Positions 7,715 to 16,334 of a stretch of DNA of 64,000 nucleotides are shown in pieces. Position 1 is the stretch's first letter; each line of letters opens with the position of its first letter. Below the pieces are notes generated by a model. That model was not told the origin of the DNA and searched no databases. It saw only the letters and a program-made list of their open reading frames with translations. This DNA comes from Brucella thiophenivorans (GTDB lineage: Bacteria; Pseudomonadota; Alphaproteobacteria; Rhizobiales; Rhizobiaceae): positions 62,001 through 126,000 of the forward strand of contig NZ_NNRJ01000012.1 in NCBI RefSeq assembly GCF_002252445.1. The letters run 5' to 3'. The translations under genes and the position numbers were made by a program.

Positions 7715-9538
7715 TTATTTGCCGAAGACCCCTGCACCTGCTTCAAACTGAAGTTTGGCAAGGCGAGCATAAATGCCGCCCTTTGCCACGAGTGTCTGAT
7801 GCGTGCCCTCTTCGACAATCCGCCCCTTGTCGAGCACCAGAATGCGGTCAGCTTTTAGAACGGTCGCTAGACGATGCGCCACGACAAGCGTCGTGCGATT
7901 ATCCATCAGACTATCAAGCGCCTTCTGCACCAGCATTTCGCTTTCTGCATCAAGCGCAGAAGTGGCTTCATCAAGCAGCAAAACAGGTGCGGCACGTAGA
8001 ATTGCGCGCGCAATGGCAATGCGCTGCCGTTGGCCACCCGAAAGCGTCACACCGCGCTCACCCACTTCTGTTTCATAGCCCTTGTCCAGCGCCATAATAA
8101 AATCATGCGCGAGAGCAGCTTTTGCTGCAGACTCGATATCCGCATCGCTCGCCCCCGGCTTACCAAAACCGATATTCTCGCGAATGCTGGTTGCAAAGAT
8201 CGCGACATCCTGCGGAACCACAGCAATGCGTTCACGAACACGGGCCGGGTCTGCATCAGGCAAAGCCACGCCATCCATCAGCACAGAACCCGTCTGTGGG
8301 TCGTAATAGCGCATCACCAGCGAGAAGATCGTGCTTTTGCCGGCACCAGATGGTCCAACAATCGCAACCGTCTCACCGGGCTTTACAGTGAAGCTCACGC
8401 CATTGAGCGACGGCGCATGCGGGCGTGTCGGATACGAGAAATAAACATCATCAAAGCTGATTTCGCCGCGTGGCGGTTGAGGCAATGCAACAGGATTCGT
8501 CGGAGGAGCAATACCAGGATTTTCATCCAGAATTTCTGCAAGACGTTCTGTGGCACCCGCGGCCTGCGCAAGCTCGCCACCTACTTCCGAAAGTGCGCCA
8601 AATGCGCTGGCTGCAAATACCGCGTAAAGAACGAACTGGCCCAATGTACCAGCGGACATGGTTCCCGACAGCACATCGCGCGAACCAAACCACAGCACCG
8701 CGACAACACTGGAAAAAATCAGGAAAATCGCAAAGCCAGTGAGAATAGCACGCGCTTTGATCGAAGAACGCGCAGCCTGATAGGCTTTTTCAACGGCACC
8801 CGCAAAACGCCCCACCACCATATTTTCATTGGTAAAGGCCTGCAAAGTGCGCATGGCACCAATCTGCTCACTGGCATAGGCATTGGCATGTGCGAGCATA
8901 TCCTGCGTCAAGCGTGAGCGCCGCCGCACTGAGCGACCAAAGGCGATCAGCGGTATAACGATCAGTGGAATGGCCGCGATCACCAACATTGAAAGCTTGG
9001 GACTTGTGACCACCATCATGATGAGGGCGCCAAAACCAAGAATGACGTTGCGAAGCGCAACCGAAGCTGTAGCCCCAACGACCGACTTGATCTGCGTAGT
9101 ATCGACGGACAGGCGCGAGACGATTTCGCCCGATTGTGAGCGGTCGAAAAATTCCGGCGACAAGCTTGTTACATGCGCGAAAACGGCATTGCGCAGATCG
9201 GCCACCACACGTTCGCCGAGTGATATGACGAAGAAATAACGAAGACCGGACGCCAAAGCCAAAACGAGCGCAAGTGCAACCAGCATGACAAAGTAGTTAT
9301 TGACGAAGATCGCATCAGAACCCGTAAAGCCGTGATCTATCATACGGCGCACAGCGACAGGAACCGCGAGCGTCGTCCCCGCCGCAAGCACCAGCGAAAA
9401 AAGCGCCCCGATCACCAGAATCTTATAGCGCGAAAGAAACGGTAGCATCCGCTTCAATGGCTTGAGCGAACGGCGTTTACGCCCTTCTTCTGCCTCTAAA
9501 TCGGGATTCATGCGAATTTGACTGTCACTGCTGGCCAT
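7715..9538 (-). CDS. ABC exporter, fused permease and ATPase
   Basis: The 607-residue half-transporter has a six-helix type-1 exporter domain (about 30-325), then an ATPase with Walker [10 protein letters not shown], signature [14 protein letters not shown] and Walker [12 protein letters not shown]. It should work as a homodimer in the MsbA/multidrug class, and the substrate cannot be told from sequence. The start chosen is the ATG at 9538. The frame continues to another ATG at 9640, which would add 34 polar residues, and neither start has a clear ribosome site. It converges on the OmpA-like gene. Confidence 0.88.
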   Translation of the reverse strand: MASSDSQIRMNPDLEAEEGRKRRSLKPLKRMLPFLSRYKILVIGALFSLVLAAGTTLAVPVAVRRMIDHGFTGSDAIFVNNYFVMLVALALVLALASGLRYFFVISLGERVVADLRNAVFAHVTSLSPEFFDRSQSGEIVSRLSVDTTQIKSVVGATASVALRNVILGFGALIMMVVTSPKLSMLVIAAIPLIVIPLIAFGRSVRRRSRLTQDMLAHANAYASEQIGAMRTLQAFTNENMVVGRFAGAVEKAYQAARSSIKARAILTGFAIFLIFSSVVAVLWFGSRDVLSGTMSAGTLGQFVLYAVFAASAFGALSEVGGELAQAAGATERLAEILDENPGIAPPTNPVALPQPPRGEISFDDVYFSYPTRPHAPSLNGVSFTVKPGETVAIVGPSGAGKSTIFSLVMRYYDPQTGSVLMDGVALPDADPARVRERIAVVPQDVAIFATSIRENIGFGKPGASDADIESAAKAALAHDFIMALDKGYETEVGERGVTLSGGQRQRIAIARAILRAAPVLLLDEATSALDAESEMLVQKALDSLMDNRTTLVVAHRLATVLKADRILVLDKGRIVEEGTHQTLVAKGGIYARLAKLQFEAGAGVFGK

Positions 9539-9709
9539 TCTTGAGATTGCGCCCTTGTTATTGCCGTGCGCCTGATGTATAGGCTCGCCAACCCTTTTGG
9601 AAGCCGTTGCCTGCAAGTAACGGGTCTTCATATCTGCCATTGGGCGAAAGTGCCGCAGTTTTAAACACTAGAGCTGGGCTTTTCTTCCCAGACTTTCAGG
9701 ATTGAGAAG

Positions 9710-9931
9710 ATGAAAGCTGATATCCATCCCGACTACCACACCATCAAGGTCGTGATGACCGATGGCACTGAATATTCAACCCGTTCCACATGGGGCAAAG
9801 AAGGCGATACGATGAATCTCGATATCGATCCTTCCACGCATCCAGCATGGACCGGTGGTTCGCAGACCCTGCTTGACCGCGGTGGCCGCGTTACCAAGTT
9901 CAAAAACCGTTTCGGCAATCTCGGTATCTAA
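9710..9931 (+). CDS. rpmE: 50S ribosomal protein L31
   Basis: The 73-residue protein ([22 protein letters not shown]...) matches L31 over its full length. It contains no cysteine, so it is the zinc-independent form usual in this order. It has a good terminator 25 bp downstream and is divergent from the ABC exporter. Confidence 0.95.
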   Translation: MKADIHPDYHTIKVVMTDGTEYSTRSTWGKEGDTMNLDIDPSTHPAWTGGSQTLLDRGGRVTKFKNRFGNLGI

Positions 9932-9956
9932 TTCCGAAATTGATGAACTTCCGAAA

Positions 9957-9980
9957 AACCTCGCTCCGGCGAGGTTTTTT
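9957..9980 (+). terminator. rpmE terminator
   Basis: CCTCGC-tccg-GCGAGG with flanking A and T runs (AAAA before, TTTTTT after) ends the rpmE transcript. Confidence 0.85.
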
Positions 9981-10012
9981 GTTGTTCGGATTTCAGGCAT
10001 AAGCCCTATAAA

Positions 10013-10038
10013 AAAACGCCCGGACAAGCCGGGAGTTT
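10013..10038 (-). terminator. yebC terminator
   Basis: CCCGG-acaag-CCGGG has an A run on its left (T run on the minus strand), just after the end of the leftward yebC gene. Confidence 0.75.
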
Positions 10039-10063
10039 TTAAATCAAAAACAAATAACCGAAA

Positions 10064-10810
10064 TCAGGCGCTCAGCTTTTCCATCACTTCATCACTGACT
10101 TCGAAGTTAGAATAGACGTTCTGAACGTCATCATCATCTTCGAGAACATTGAGAAGCTTCAGCACGGAGCGCGCCTTTTCCTCGTCAAGTTCGGTGTTGG
10201 TCTGCGGCTTCCAGATCGTCTTGATCGATTCAGCCTCACCCAACGAGGCTTCAAGAGCCTTCGACACTTCGCCAATGCTTTCAAAGGCGCAGAGAATCAC
10301 ATGCTCTTCTTCGCCCGATTGAACGTCATCGGCACCAGCTTCAATCGCTGCTTCCATAAGCGTGTCAGCGTCGCCAACAGCAAGCTTGTAAACGATTTCG
10401 CCAACGCGATCGAACATGAAGGATGCAGAACCGCTTTCACCCAGCGCTCCACCCGACTTGGTGAAAGCTGCGCGAACATTAGATGCGGTGCGGTTGCGGT
10501 TGTCGGTCAGCGCTTCAACGATAACCATCACACCGCCCGGACCACGGCCTTCATAACGCACTTCATCATAGTTTTCGCCGTCATTGCCGGCGGCCTTCTT
10601 GATGGCACGTTCGATGTTATCCTTCGGCATCGACTGCGCCTTGGCGTTCTGGATGGCCAGACGCAAGCGAGGGTTCATCAGTGGGTCAGGCAGACCCTGC
10701 TTGGCGGCAACGGTTATTTCGCGTCCGAGCTTGGAAAACATTTTCGACCGCACGGCATCCTGACGGCCTTTGCGGTGCATGATATTTTTAAACTGTGAAT
10801 GGCCAGCCAT
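10064..10810 (-). CDS. YebC/PmpR family regulator or translation factor
   Basis: The 248-residue protein begins [18 protein letters not shown], the family N-terminus (usually GHSKW), and keeps the GPGGV motif. YebC-type proteins were described as DNA-binding regulators and more recently as ribosome-associated factors that help translate proline-rich stretches. The ATG at 10810 was chosen because the open frame upstream to 10855 is not part of the family. Confidence 0.92.
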   Translation of the reverse strand: MAGHSQFKNIMHRKGRQDAVRSKMFSKLGREITVAAKQGLPDPLMNPRLRLAIQNAKAQSMPKDNIERAIKKAAGNDGENYDEVRYEGRGPGGVMVIVEALTDNRNRTASNVRAAFTKSGGALGESGSASFMFDRVGEIVYKLAVGDADTLMEAAIEAGADDVQSGEEEHVILCAFESIGEVSKALEASLGEAESIKTIWKPQTNTELDEEKARSVLKLLNVLEDDDDVQNVYSNFEVSDEVMEKLSA

Positions 10811-11011
10811 GGCACCCCTGTTCTGTTCATATGATGCGCACGGAGAAAGCGTCACATAGAATGGGTCGGGCCACAGCTTGGGCCACCGTGCTTTCCGTGC
10901 AGAATGGGCGCGTTATAAGGAATTGAGGCCCATTCGTCCAGTAAAAGCGGCCAAGTGTGAATTCCTATGTCATCAAAACACTTATTGGTCGACGCAAGCC
11001 ACCAAACAATA

Positions 11012-11021
11012 TTATCTATAA
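11012..11021. promoter_or_regulatory. BioR operator of bioR
   Basis: TTATCTATAA fits the BioR consensus TTATMKATAA exactly. It ends only four bases before the bioR ATG, so a bound repressor would cover the translation start region or a very short leader. This supports autoregulation, which has been reported for Brucella BioR. Confidence 0.8.
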
Positions 11022-11025
11022 ATCC

Positions 11026-11706
11026 ATGAATCAGCGCACAAACGACACTTCAAGCGAAACCATTGCAAGCCGTATCAGCCGCATTCTTGCGGACCGTATT
11101 ATTGCGGGCGAAATCGAGCCGGGTGTAAAACTACGTCAGGACTATATAGCGGAGGAGTTTGCCACAAGCCATGTGCCGGTGCGTGAAGCTTTCAGGCGAC
11201 TAGAAGCACAGGGCTTAGCCGTTTCAGAACCGCGCCGGGGCGTGCGCGTTGCCTCTTTCAGCATCAGCGAAATCCGCGAAGTCGCAGAAATGCGTGCAGC
11301 GCTTGAAGTGTTAGCTCTGCACCACGCAGCCCCGCACATCACACGCGCCACGCTGGATGCTGCTGAACAGGCCACCGTCGAGGGTGACAAGTCGCGCGAT
11401 GTGAAAAGCTGGGAAGCTGCCAATCGCCGCTTCCATCGCTTGATTCTCGAACCCTGCAACATGCCACGCTTGCTTGCAGCAATTGATGATCTTCACGCCG
11501 CCAGCGCACGATTTCTGTTCGCCACATGGCGTTCGGAATGGGAAACCCGCACAGATCATGATCACCGGGCTATTCTCGACGCCCTGCGCAAGAACGATGT
11601 CGACACAGCTGCAAGCATCCTTGCCCGCCATGTTCAGTGGATCGGTCACCGCCCTGTAAAGACCGCTTCGGGCAAGACACGTGATTCCTTTGCGATTGTC
11701 GGCTGA
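11026..11706 (+). CDS. bioR: biotin regulator BioR (GntR family, FadR-type)
   Basis: The 226-residue protein has a winged-helix GntR domain (about 10-75: ASRISRILADRIIAGEIEPG ... VPVREAFRRLEAQGL) and an all-helical FCD ligand domain (about 90-215). BioR represses biotin synthesis and uptake genes in alphaproteobacteria. The identity rests on the neighbouring bioY and on perfect BioR boxes before both genes. An upstream GTG (10957) would extend the frame across the operator and is unlikely to be the start. Confidence 0.85.
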   Translation: MNQRTNDTSSETIASRISRILADRIIAGEIEPGVKLRQDYIAEEFATSHVPVREAFRRLEAQGLAVSEPRRGVRVASFSISEIREVAEMRAALEVLALHHAAPHITRATLDAAEQATVEGDKSRDVKSWEAANRRFHRLILEPCNMPRLLAAIDDLHAASARFLFATWRSEWETRTDHDHRAILDALRKNDVDTAASILARHVQWIGHRPVKTASGKTRDSFAIVG

Positions 11707-11796
11707 ACACCCGCATTCTTTTTTACATTTTCTGCCTTTTCGCACGACACGCTTTGGTACCAAACTTGGGGTCGCCAAGCGCAGAAAAGCAGCATT

Positions 11797-11857
11797 TTAT
11801 CTATTTAAAAAATTTCCTGCTTGCCAAAAGCATCATTTATCTGAAATTTAAATAGAT
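11797..11857. promoter_or_regulatory. imperfect BioR half-sites and inverted repeat
   Basis: Upstream of the main bioY operator lie TTATCTATTT (11797-11806) and TTATCTGAAA (11837-11846). An 11-bp exact inverted repeat ATCTATTTAAA/TTTAAATAGAT sits at 11799-11809 and 11847-11857. They share the TTATCT half of the BioR box and could be auxiliary binding sites. Confidence 0.4.
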
Positions 11858-11869
11858 CGAATCTTGATT

Positions 11870-11879
11870 TTATCTATAA
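11870..11879. promoter_or_regulatory. BioR operator of bioY
   Basis: A perfect TTATCTATAA box ends 12 bp before the bioY ATG, where bound BioR would block transcription or translation initiation. Confidence 0.85.
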
Positions 11880-11891
11880 TTTGAGGACGCC

Positions 11892-12452
11892 ATGACTAGC
11901 ATCGCCCAAACCCGCACTTCCTTCAGCCCGCTTAACCTTGAATCCCGCTCGCCTGCGCTGCGCATTGCGGCTGTGGCTTTCGGCACTCTGGTTCTTGCAG
12001 TCTCATCGCAGATCGAAGTGCCGATGATTCCGGTTCCGATCACCTTGCAGACATTGATCGTGCCGCTGATTGGTGCGCTTTATGGCTGGCGTCTTGGCAT
12101 GGCAACGGTTCTTGCATGGCTTGGTCAAGCCATGATTGGCCTTCCTGTTCTCGCAGGTGGCGCTGGTGGCTTTGCACATTTTGCAGGTCCAACAGCAGGT
12201 TATCTTGCTGCCTTCCCTATCATTGCAGCACTTACTGGGTATCTGGCTGAACGCGGCTGGAACGGCAAAAATATCATACTGGCTTTCGTATCGTTCCTAG
12301 CTGCCAATGCAATCTGCCTCGCATTGGGTGCGGTGTGGCTTTCAGGCGTGATCGGCATCGAGAAGGCCGTCGCTTTTGGCGTGACACCGTTCATCATCGG
12401 CGCACTGATCAAGTCGGCACTGGGCGCAGCCATCCTTAAAGCGGCACGCTAA
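11892..12452 (+). CDS. bioY: biotin transporter substrate-binding subunit BioY
   Basis: The 186-residue membrane protein has five to six hydrophobic helices and the family features PITLQTLIVPLIGALYG and GGAGGFAHFAGPTAGYL. BioY is the S component that captures biotin, alone or with an ECF module. No bioM or bioN is next to it. Control by the adjacent BioR is indicated by the operator. Confidence 0.93.
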   Translation: MTSIAQTRTSFSPLNLESRSPALRIAAVAFGTLVLAVSSQIEVPMIPVPITLQTLIVPLIGALYGWRLGMATVLAWLGQAMIGLPVLAGGAGGFAHFAGPTAGYLAAFPIIAALTGYLAERGWNGKNIILAFVSFLAANAICLALGAVWLSGVIGIEKAVAFGVTPFIIGALIKSALGAAILKAAR

Positions 12453-12457
12453 ACACT

Positions 12458-12540
12458 AGAGCGGTTCCTGTTTAAACAGAGACTTGGGAACCGCTCTATC
12501 CTTTTGTTTTCAATTATTTTTCCTGGAAATACTCTAACAA
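12458..12540. repeat. dispersed palindromic repeat, copy 2
   Basis: AGAGCGGTTCC (12458-12468) and GGAACCGCTCT (12487-12497) are perfect inverted arms. A T-rich tail and TGGAAATACTCTAA follow. It belongs to the AGAGCGGTTCC subtype, also seen at 28.6 kb. Confidence 0.6.
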
Positions 12541-12575
12541 AAAAAGCCGCCCTCTTCATCAGAGAGCGGCTTTTC
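12541..12575. terminator. bidirectional terminator between bioY and terC
   Basis: The stem AAGCCGC/GCGGCTT with an inner CTCT/AGAG stem is flanked by A and T runs. It serves the converging bioY and terC-like genes. Confidence 0.75.
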
Positions 12576-12590
12576 ATTGCTTTATAAACT

Positions 12591-13331
12591 CTACTGTTTA
12601 CGCCTGCGCCGCGCCATCATGTTGAGCGCCTCGACCAGTGCAGAGAAGCCCATGGCCGCATAAATATAGCCTTTTGGCACATGGAAGCCGAAACCATCGG
12701 CAATCAGCGTCATACCAATCATCAGCAGGAAGCCAAGCGCCAGCATAACGATGGTCGGGTTGTTGGCGATGAACCGCGACAGCGGGTCTGCAGCAAGCAG
12801 CATTACAGCAACTGCGGTAACAACTGCAATCACCATGATTGCGATCTCATCGGTCATGCCGACCGCGGTAATGATCGAATCAACCGAGAACACCAGATCG
12901 AGGATCAATATCTGCACAATGGCAGCACTCATCGTAAGCTGAACCACTTTGCCGCCGATATTCTCCTTGCCGTCATGCGGATCGACCGTGTGATGGATTT
13001 CCTTGGTCGCCTTCCAAACAAGGAACAGACCACCAGCTATCAGGATAATATCGCGCCATGAGAAGCCATGATCGAAAGCAAAGAACACAGGCTCTTTAAG
13101 CTGCACGATGATAGAAATCGTGAACAGCAGTCCCAGTCGCAGAATAAGCGCAGCACCAATGCCAATACGCCGCGCTTTCGATTGCAAGTGCGCGGGGAGC
13201 TTGTTGGTGAGAATCGATATGAAAATGAGATTATCAATGCCAAGGACGACTTCCATCGTCACCAGCGTGATTAGCGCGGCCCATCCCGCCGGACTTGAAA
13301 GAAAGGCCAGATGCTCGGCAAAAAAATCCAT
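12591..13331 (-). CDS. TerC-family integral membrane protein
   Basis: The 246-residue protein has about seven membrane helices and the TerC motifs [15 protein letters not shown] (about 27-41) and [15 protein letters not shown] (about 144-158). Their acidic residues are thought to bind metal ions. TerC proteins are linked to tellurite resistance and to metal loading of exported enzymes. The tail is strongly basic (RRRRKQ). Family is certain, function is not. Confidence 0.88.
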   Translation of the reverse strand: MDFFAEHLAFLSSPAGWAALITLVTMEVVLGIDNLIFISILTNKLPAHLQSKARRIGIGAALILRLGLLFTISIIVQLKEPVFFAFDHGFSWRDIILIAGGLFLVWKATKEIHHTVDPHDGKENIGGKVVQLTMSAAIVQILILDLVFSVDSIITAVGMTDEIAIMVIAVVTAVAVMLLAADPLSRFIANNPTIVMLALGFLLMIGMTLIADGFGFHVPKGYIYAAMGFSALVEALNMMARRRRKQ

Positions 13332-13466
13332 TGAGTGTCGTCCCCTACGAATTGCTTATCGCAGGCAAATAGGAACTCCATGAACGCATTCAACGGGCGA
13401 TGATCACCTAACTGCAATCAGCCGCCCAATTGACGATAACTTCGTAAAACATATCAAAATGTAGCG

Positions 13467-14291
13467 TTATTTCCAGAAAGCAGGAATGGTCTCTTCGAGT
13501 CGCGCACCGATGCGCAAAGGCGCCACTTTTTCGGCAAGCCCTGTGCGATCTGAAATCTCGATTCCCACGCCGCAGACTGTTGCAGGACCACTCGCTGCTT
13601 CAAAACGACCTTTGGGAACTTTCGATAAAAAGCGATTGAGCGGCTCTTCTTTTTCCATACCAAGCGAAGAATCATAATCGCCGCACATGCCTGCATCTGA
13701 CATATAGGCAGTACCATTGCGCAAAATCTGGCAGTCGGCCGTTGGCACATGCGTGTGCGTGCCGATGACTGCACTGGCGCGACCATCGACAAAATGGCCA
13801 AAACACTGCTTTTCGCTGGTTGCTTCCGCATGAAAATCGAAGAAGACGGCATCAGCCTGTTCGCCAAGCGGACAAGCTCCAAGAATTTTTTCAGCTGCCA
13901 GAAATGGATCATCAAGGTCGGGATGCATAAACACACGGCCCATAATATTGGATACGAGCACGCGTGCGCCATTCTTGGCGATGTAAAGCCCCTCGCCTTT
14001 GCCGGCTGTTCCTTTCGGAAAATTCGCAGGCCGCAGAAAACGATCTTCACGCTTGGAGAAATCAAGTGCCTCGCGCTGATCCCAAACGTGATTTCCGGTC
14101 GTCACCACATCAGCGCCCGCGCGGATTGTATCGTGAAAAATGTCTTCGGTAATACCGAAGCCGCCAGCGGCGTTCTCACCGTTGACGATCACGAAATCCA
14201 GCTTCAGATCAGAAATCAGCCCCGGCAGTTTGTCATAGACTGCCATGCGCCCCGACCGGCCCACCATATCACCAAGAAAAAGTAATCTCAT
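13467..14291 (-). CDS. YmdB-type metallophosphoesterase
   Basis: The 274-residue protein matches the YmdB/TIGR00282 family: LFLGDMVGRSGR at the start, VNGENAAGGFGIT, TGNHVWDQ and IGTHTHVPTAD, which hold the two-metal site. Family members hydrolyse 2',3'-cyclic nucleotides and affect RNA turnover. Thirteen bases separate it from the upstream cyclo-ligase gene, so both are probably one transcript. Confidence 0.9.
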   Translation of the reverse strand: MRLLFLGDMVGRSGRMAVYDKLPGLISDLKLDFVIVNGENAAGGFGITEDIFHDTIRAGADVVTTGNHVWDQREALDFSKREDRFLRPANFPKGTAGKGEGLYIAKNGARVLVSNIMGRVFMHPDLDDPFLAAEKILGACPLGEQADAVFFDFHAEATSEKQCFGHFVDGRASAVIGTHTHVPTADCQILRNGTAYMSDAGMCGDYDSSLGMEKEEPLNRFLSKVPKGRFEAASGPATVCGVGIEISDRTGLAEKVAPLRIGARLEETIPAFWK

Positions 14292-14304
14292 AAATTCGTC
14301 TTTA

Positions 14305-14901
14305 TCAGCCCAGATCGAAGGAACGCAAGCCGGTCTCTGTCAGTATATGATGAAGAGCAATATCATGCGGCTCATTGGGCACATATGGCACTTCCTGGCA
14401 ATCAAAAGCCATGCCAACCAGCAGCGGCTCCAATCCCTGCGCTCTGAACCGTGCCAGTGCCCGGTCATAATGCCCGGCACCATAGCCAAGCCTGTGCCCG
14501 CGCTTATCAAAACCGGCAAGTGGCATCAGCAGGATCGCCGGCTCAACCAACGGCGCGTTTTTATCCGGCCCCATGGTGCCAAAGCCCGTTTGCACCAGCT
14601 GAGCATCCGGCAGAAACTCTCGAAAAGCGATGGTCTCCTTGTCCAGAACCACCGGCAGACAAAGCCGCACGCCTTTTTCGCGCATGAAAGACAACAGCGG
14701 ACGCGGATCAATCTCCGAGCGGATTGGCCAATAACCGGCAATCATCATGCCCTTCAGCGCGACAATTTTTGTTTCTGCTTGTTTAGCCGCCGCCAGCGAA
14801 GCCTCATAGCGAAACCGTGGGTCAAGCGCGTCACGGCGCGAAAGAACCGCACGCCTCAATGTCTGCTTGTCGTCGCCTCGCGGTTGCCCATCATCATTCA
14901 T
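14305..14901 (-). CDS. 5-formyltetrahydrofolate cyclo-ligase
   Basis: The 198-residue protein carries the family signature near the C-terminus (DKRGHRLGYGAGHYDRAL). It converts 5-formyl-THF to 5,10-methenyl-THF with ATP. The order zapA, small RNA gene, cyclo-ligase reproduces the classical proteobacterial 6S RNA locus (zapA-ssrS-ygfA). Confidence 0.93.
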   Translation of the reverse strand: MNDDGQPRGDDKQTLRRAVLSRRDALDPRFRYEASLAAAKQAETKIVALKGMMIAGYWPIRSEIDPRPLLSFMREKGVRLCLPVVLDKETIAFREFLPDAQLVQTGFGTMGPDKNAPLVEPAILLMPLAGFDKRGHRLGYGAGHYDRALARFRAQGLEPLLVGMAFDCQEVPYVPNEPHDIALHHILTETGLRSFDLG

Positions 14902-15044
14902 GGCTGCGCCCTCCCGATCATTAACGCTGCACCATATTTATATGGGTGCACCCATCTCGATGCAAAAGACTACGCGCTGGAGCCCTTGAAAACCATGGCT
15001 GATTGTTTGGATAAGTTTCAAAACAAAGGAAAAGTGGCGACCAC

Positions 15045-15205
15045 GACAACCGATGGTAGTGTTTGATCCCGGATACCTACAACGTAGGTGGGTGCCATAT
15101 GCGAAAGCCCACGGGCCTTCACAGGGACAGCTCCCTTAGAGATCAGTAAGGCCCCGGGGATGCTGTTACACCTGTCGGGAAGCGCAGTACGCCGACAACC
15201 TATAT
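15045..15205 (-). ncRNA. ssrS: probable 6S RNA
   Basis: The 360-bp gap between the cyclo-ligase and zapA genes is where 6S RNA lies across proteobacteria. It holds a GC-rich, highly structured block: GGGCCTT/AAGGCCC around AGGGA/TCCCT, TGTCGG/CCGACA, GTGGG/CCCAC and ACCTAC/GTAGGT. 6S RNA mimics an open promoter and binds the housekeeping RNA polymerase. The minus strand is favoured by gene order, a TATATA box just before the block (15202-15207 region) and GTGG/CCAC plus a T-rich run after it. Strand and ends are approximate. Confidence 0.6.
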
Positions 15206-15263
15206 AGGCTTAGTCTGGCTCAAGCGCCAGAGGCGCGAAGACAGATACAGAAATCTTTTGAAA

Positions 15264-15635
15264 TCAGACAGAACCCGGACGCGGCGCAATGCGCGATGCC
15301 ACCTGCTCAAGACGCGCAGCAACATCTGAGAGCATTCCGGTTATAGCAGCATCGCTTTTATCAGCACTTGTCAGCGCCTCATCATGTGAGCGGCGAAGGT
15401 TTTCGACCTCGTTCTCAAGAACTTTAATTCGCTTTTGCGTTTCTGCCAGCTCATCCATGACCATAATGCCAGCCATAACGGTCAGGCGCAGATCACCAAT
15501 TTCGCCAAAAGATGACTTGAGATGAGTAACATATTGGTCAAAACGATCAGCCAGACCGGAGAGATGCTCTTCCTGACCCTCATCGCACGCCATGCGATAC
15601 GCTTTGCCATCGATGGTAACAGTTACAGTCGCCAT
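15264..15635 (-). CDS. zapA: cell division protein ZapA
   Basis: The 123-residue protein starts MATVTVTIDGKAYRMACDEG and has the compact ZapA head (about 1-65) followed by a helical coiled-coil tail. ZapA crosslinks FtsZ filaments in the division ring. It starts 11 bp after the coiled-coil gene upstream and should be co-transcribed with it and perhaps the RNA gene downstream. Confidence 0.92.
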   Translation of the reverse strand: MATVTVTIDGKAYRMACDEGQEEHLSGLADRFDQYVTHLKSSFGEIGDLRLTVMAGIMVMDELAETQKRIKVLENEVENLRRSHDEALTSADKSDAAITGMLSDVAARLEQVASRIAPRPGSV

Positions 15636-15646
15636 GCTTGTATCCT

Positions 15647-15919
15647 CTATCGATCCAGAACGGCGCGGATGGTTTCCATAGCTGTCACAAGACGACGCGA
15701 TACTTCGCGGTTCGCGGCTTCAAGCCGCTCTGCGCGTGCCTCGGACTGGTCAAGCTCTTGCGCAAGACGGCTACGGTCAGCGTTCATACGCTGCACCTCT
15801 TCCTCAGCTTCGGCGAAATCGCCTTCCTTGTCCAGCCGCAAGTCCACTGCTTGTTCAAGCGTGTTAATTGCCTTGCCCAGCCGTTCGACGACTTGCCTGA
15901 GGGTCGTATCGGGTGCCAT
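15647..15919 (-). CDS. DUF4164 coiled-coil protein, candidate ZapA partner
   Basis: The 90-residue protein is one continuous alpha-helical coiled coil rich in Glu, Arg and Ala. The ATG at 15919 has AAGGA at proper distance, and a TTG 15 bases upstream lies inside that ribosome site. It precedes zapA in the same operon. In Caulobacter a coiled-coil protein encoded with zapA (ZauP) works with ZapA at the Z ring, so an equivalent role is a reasonable guess here. No homology to ZauP could be tested. Confidence 0.75.
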   Translation of the reverse strand: MAPDTTLRQVVERLGKAINTLEQAVDLRLDKEGDFAEAEEEVQRMNADRSRLAQELDQSEARAERLEAANREVSRRLVTAMETIRAVLDR

Positions 15920-16163
15920 CCATATCCTTTCCAATGCCAGATCACAGACGCAGATTACAGCCTTCGAATCGCGCCTGCCGGACGGGCATCTTTAAAAAGA
16001 CTGTAATAATCGTGAGCCCGATAAGCAACAAATGAGGGGGCTTTGACCCCGTTCATGCACCGTTATCAGCGCAAAAAAGGCTTTTCAGTGTTAGCCGCCC
16101 CAGCAATTGCCCGCATTTCGCACTTAATCGCGGAGTGTTTATTGTCGAAAAGCTATCGTTTTG

Positions 16164-16191
16164 TTGACTCCTCAGTCGCAGGTGCTATGTG
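16164..16191 (+). promoter_or_regulatory. putative tkt promoter
   Basis: TTGACT, 16 bp, TATGTG. The rest of the 415-bp gap upstream of tkt (15920-16334) shows no gene. It contains only a GGGG/CCCC mini-hairpin near 16033-16050 and the operator-like sites listed separately. Confidence 0.45.
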
Positions 16192-16225
16192 TCCCAAAGC
16201 CTTTTGCGGCGCGAGCATCTAACGT

Positions 16226-16259
16226 ATTTAATCGGTTTAAATTGATTAAATCGTTTAGT
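16226..16259. promoter_or_regulatory. two operator-like sites (TTTAATCGATTAAA type) before tkt
   Basis: TTTAATCGGTTTAA (16227-16240) matches the palindrome TTTAATCGATTAAA at 12 of 14 positions, and TTAAATCGTTTAGT (16246-16259) is a weaker copy. Together they form the dyad ATTTAATC/GATTAAAT. They lie downstream of the putative -10, as expected for a repressor site. From memory this palindrome resembles the operator of PckR, a LacI-family regulator of central carbon genes in Sinorhizobium. Confidence 0.5.
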
Positions 16260-16334
16260 ATAAGAAACTCGTGCTTCAGTTCCGAGGCATCGCCGCAACC
16301 CCGTTCAAACCACTCTGGAAAGACGGCTGAGACC

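Noticed and set aside
12458-12497. Palindrome as an insertion-sequence end or attachment site
   Set aside because: There is no transposase or integrase in the window, and the same element recurs between unrelated genes.
16227-16250. TTAA repeats before tkt as a CtrA box
   Set aside because: The TTAA units start 9 bp apart, not the 11 bp required by TTAA-N7-TTAA.
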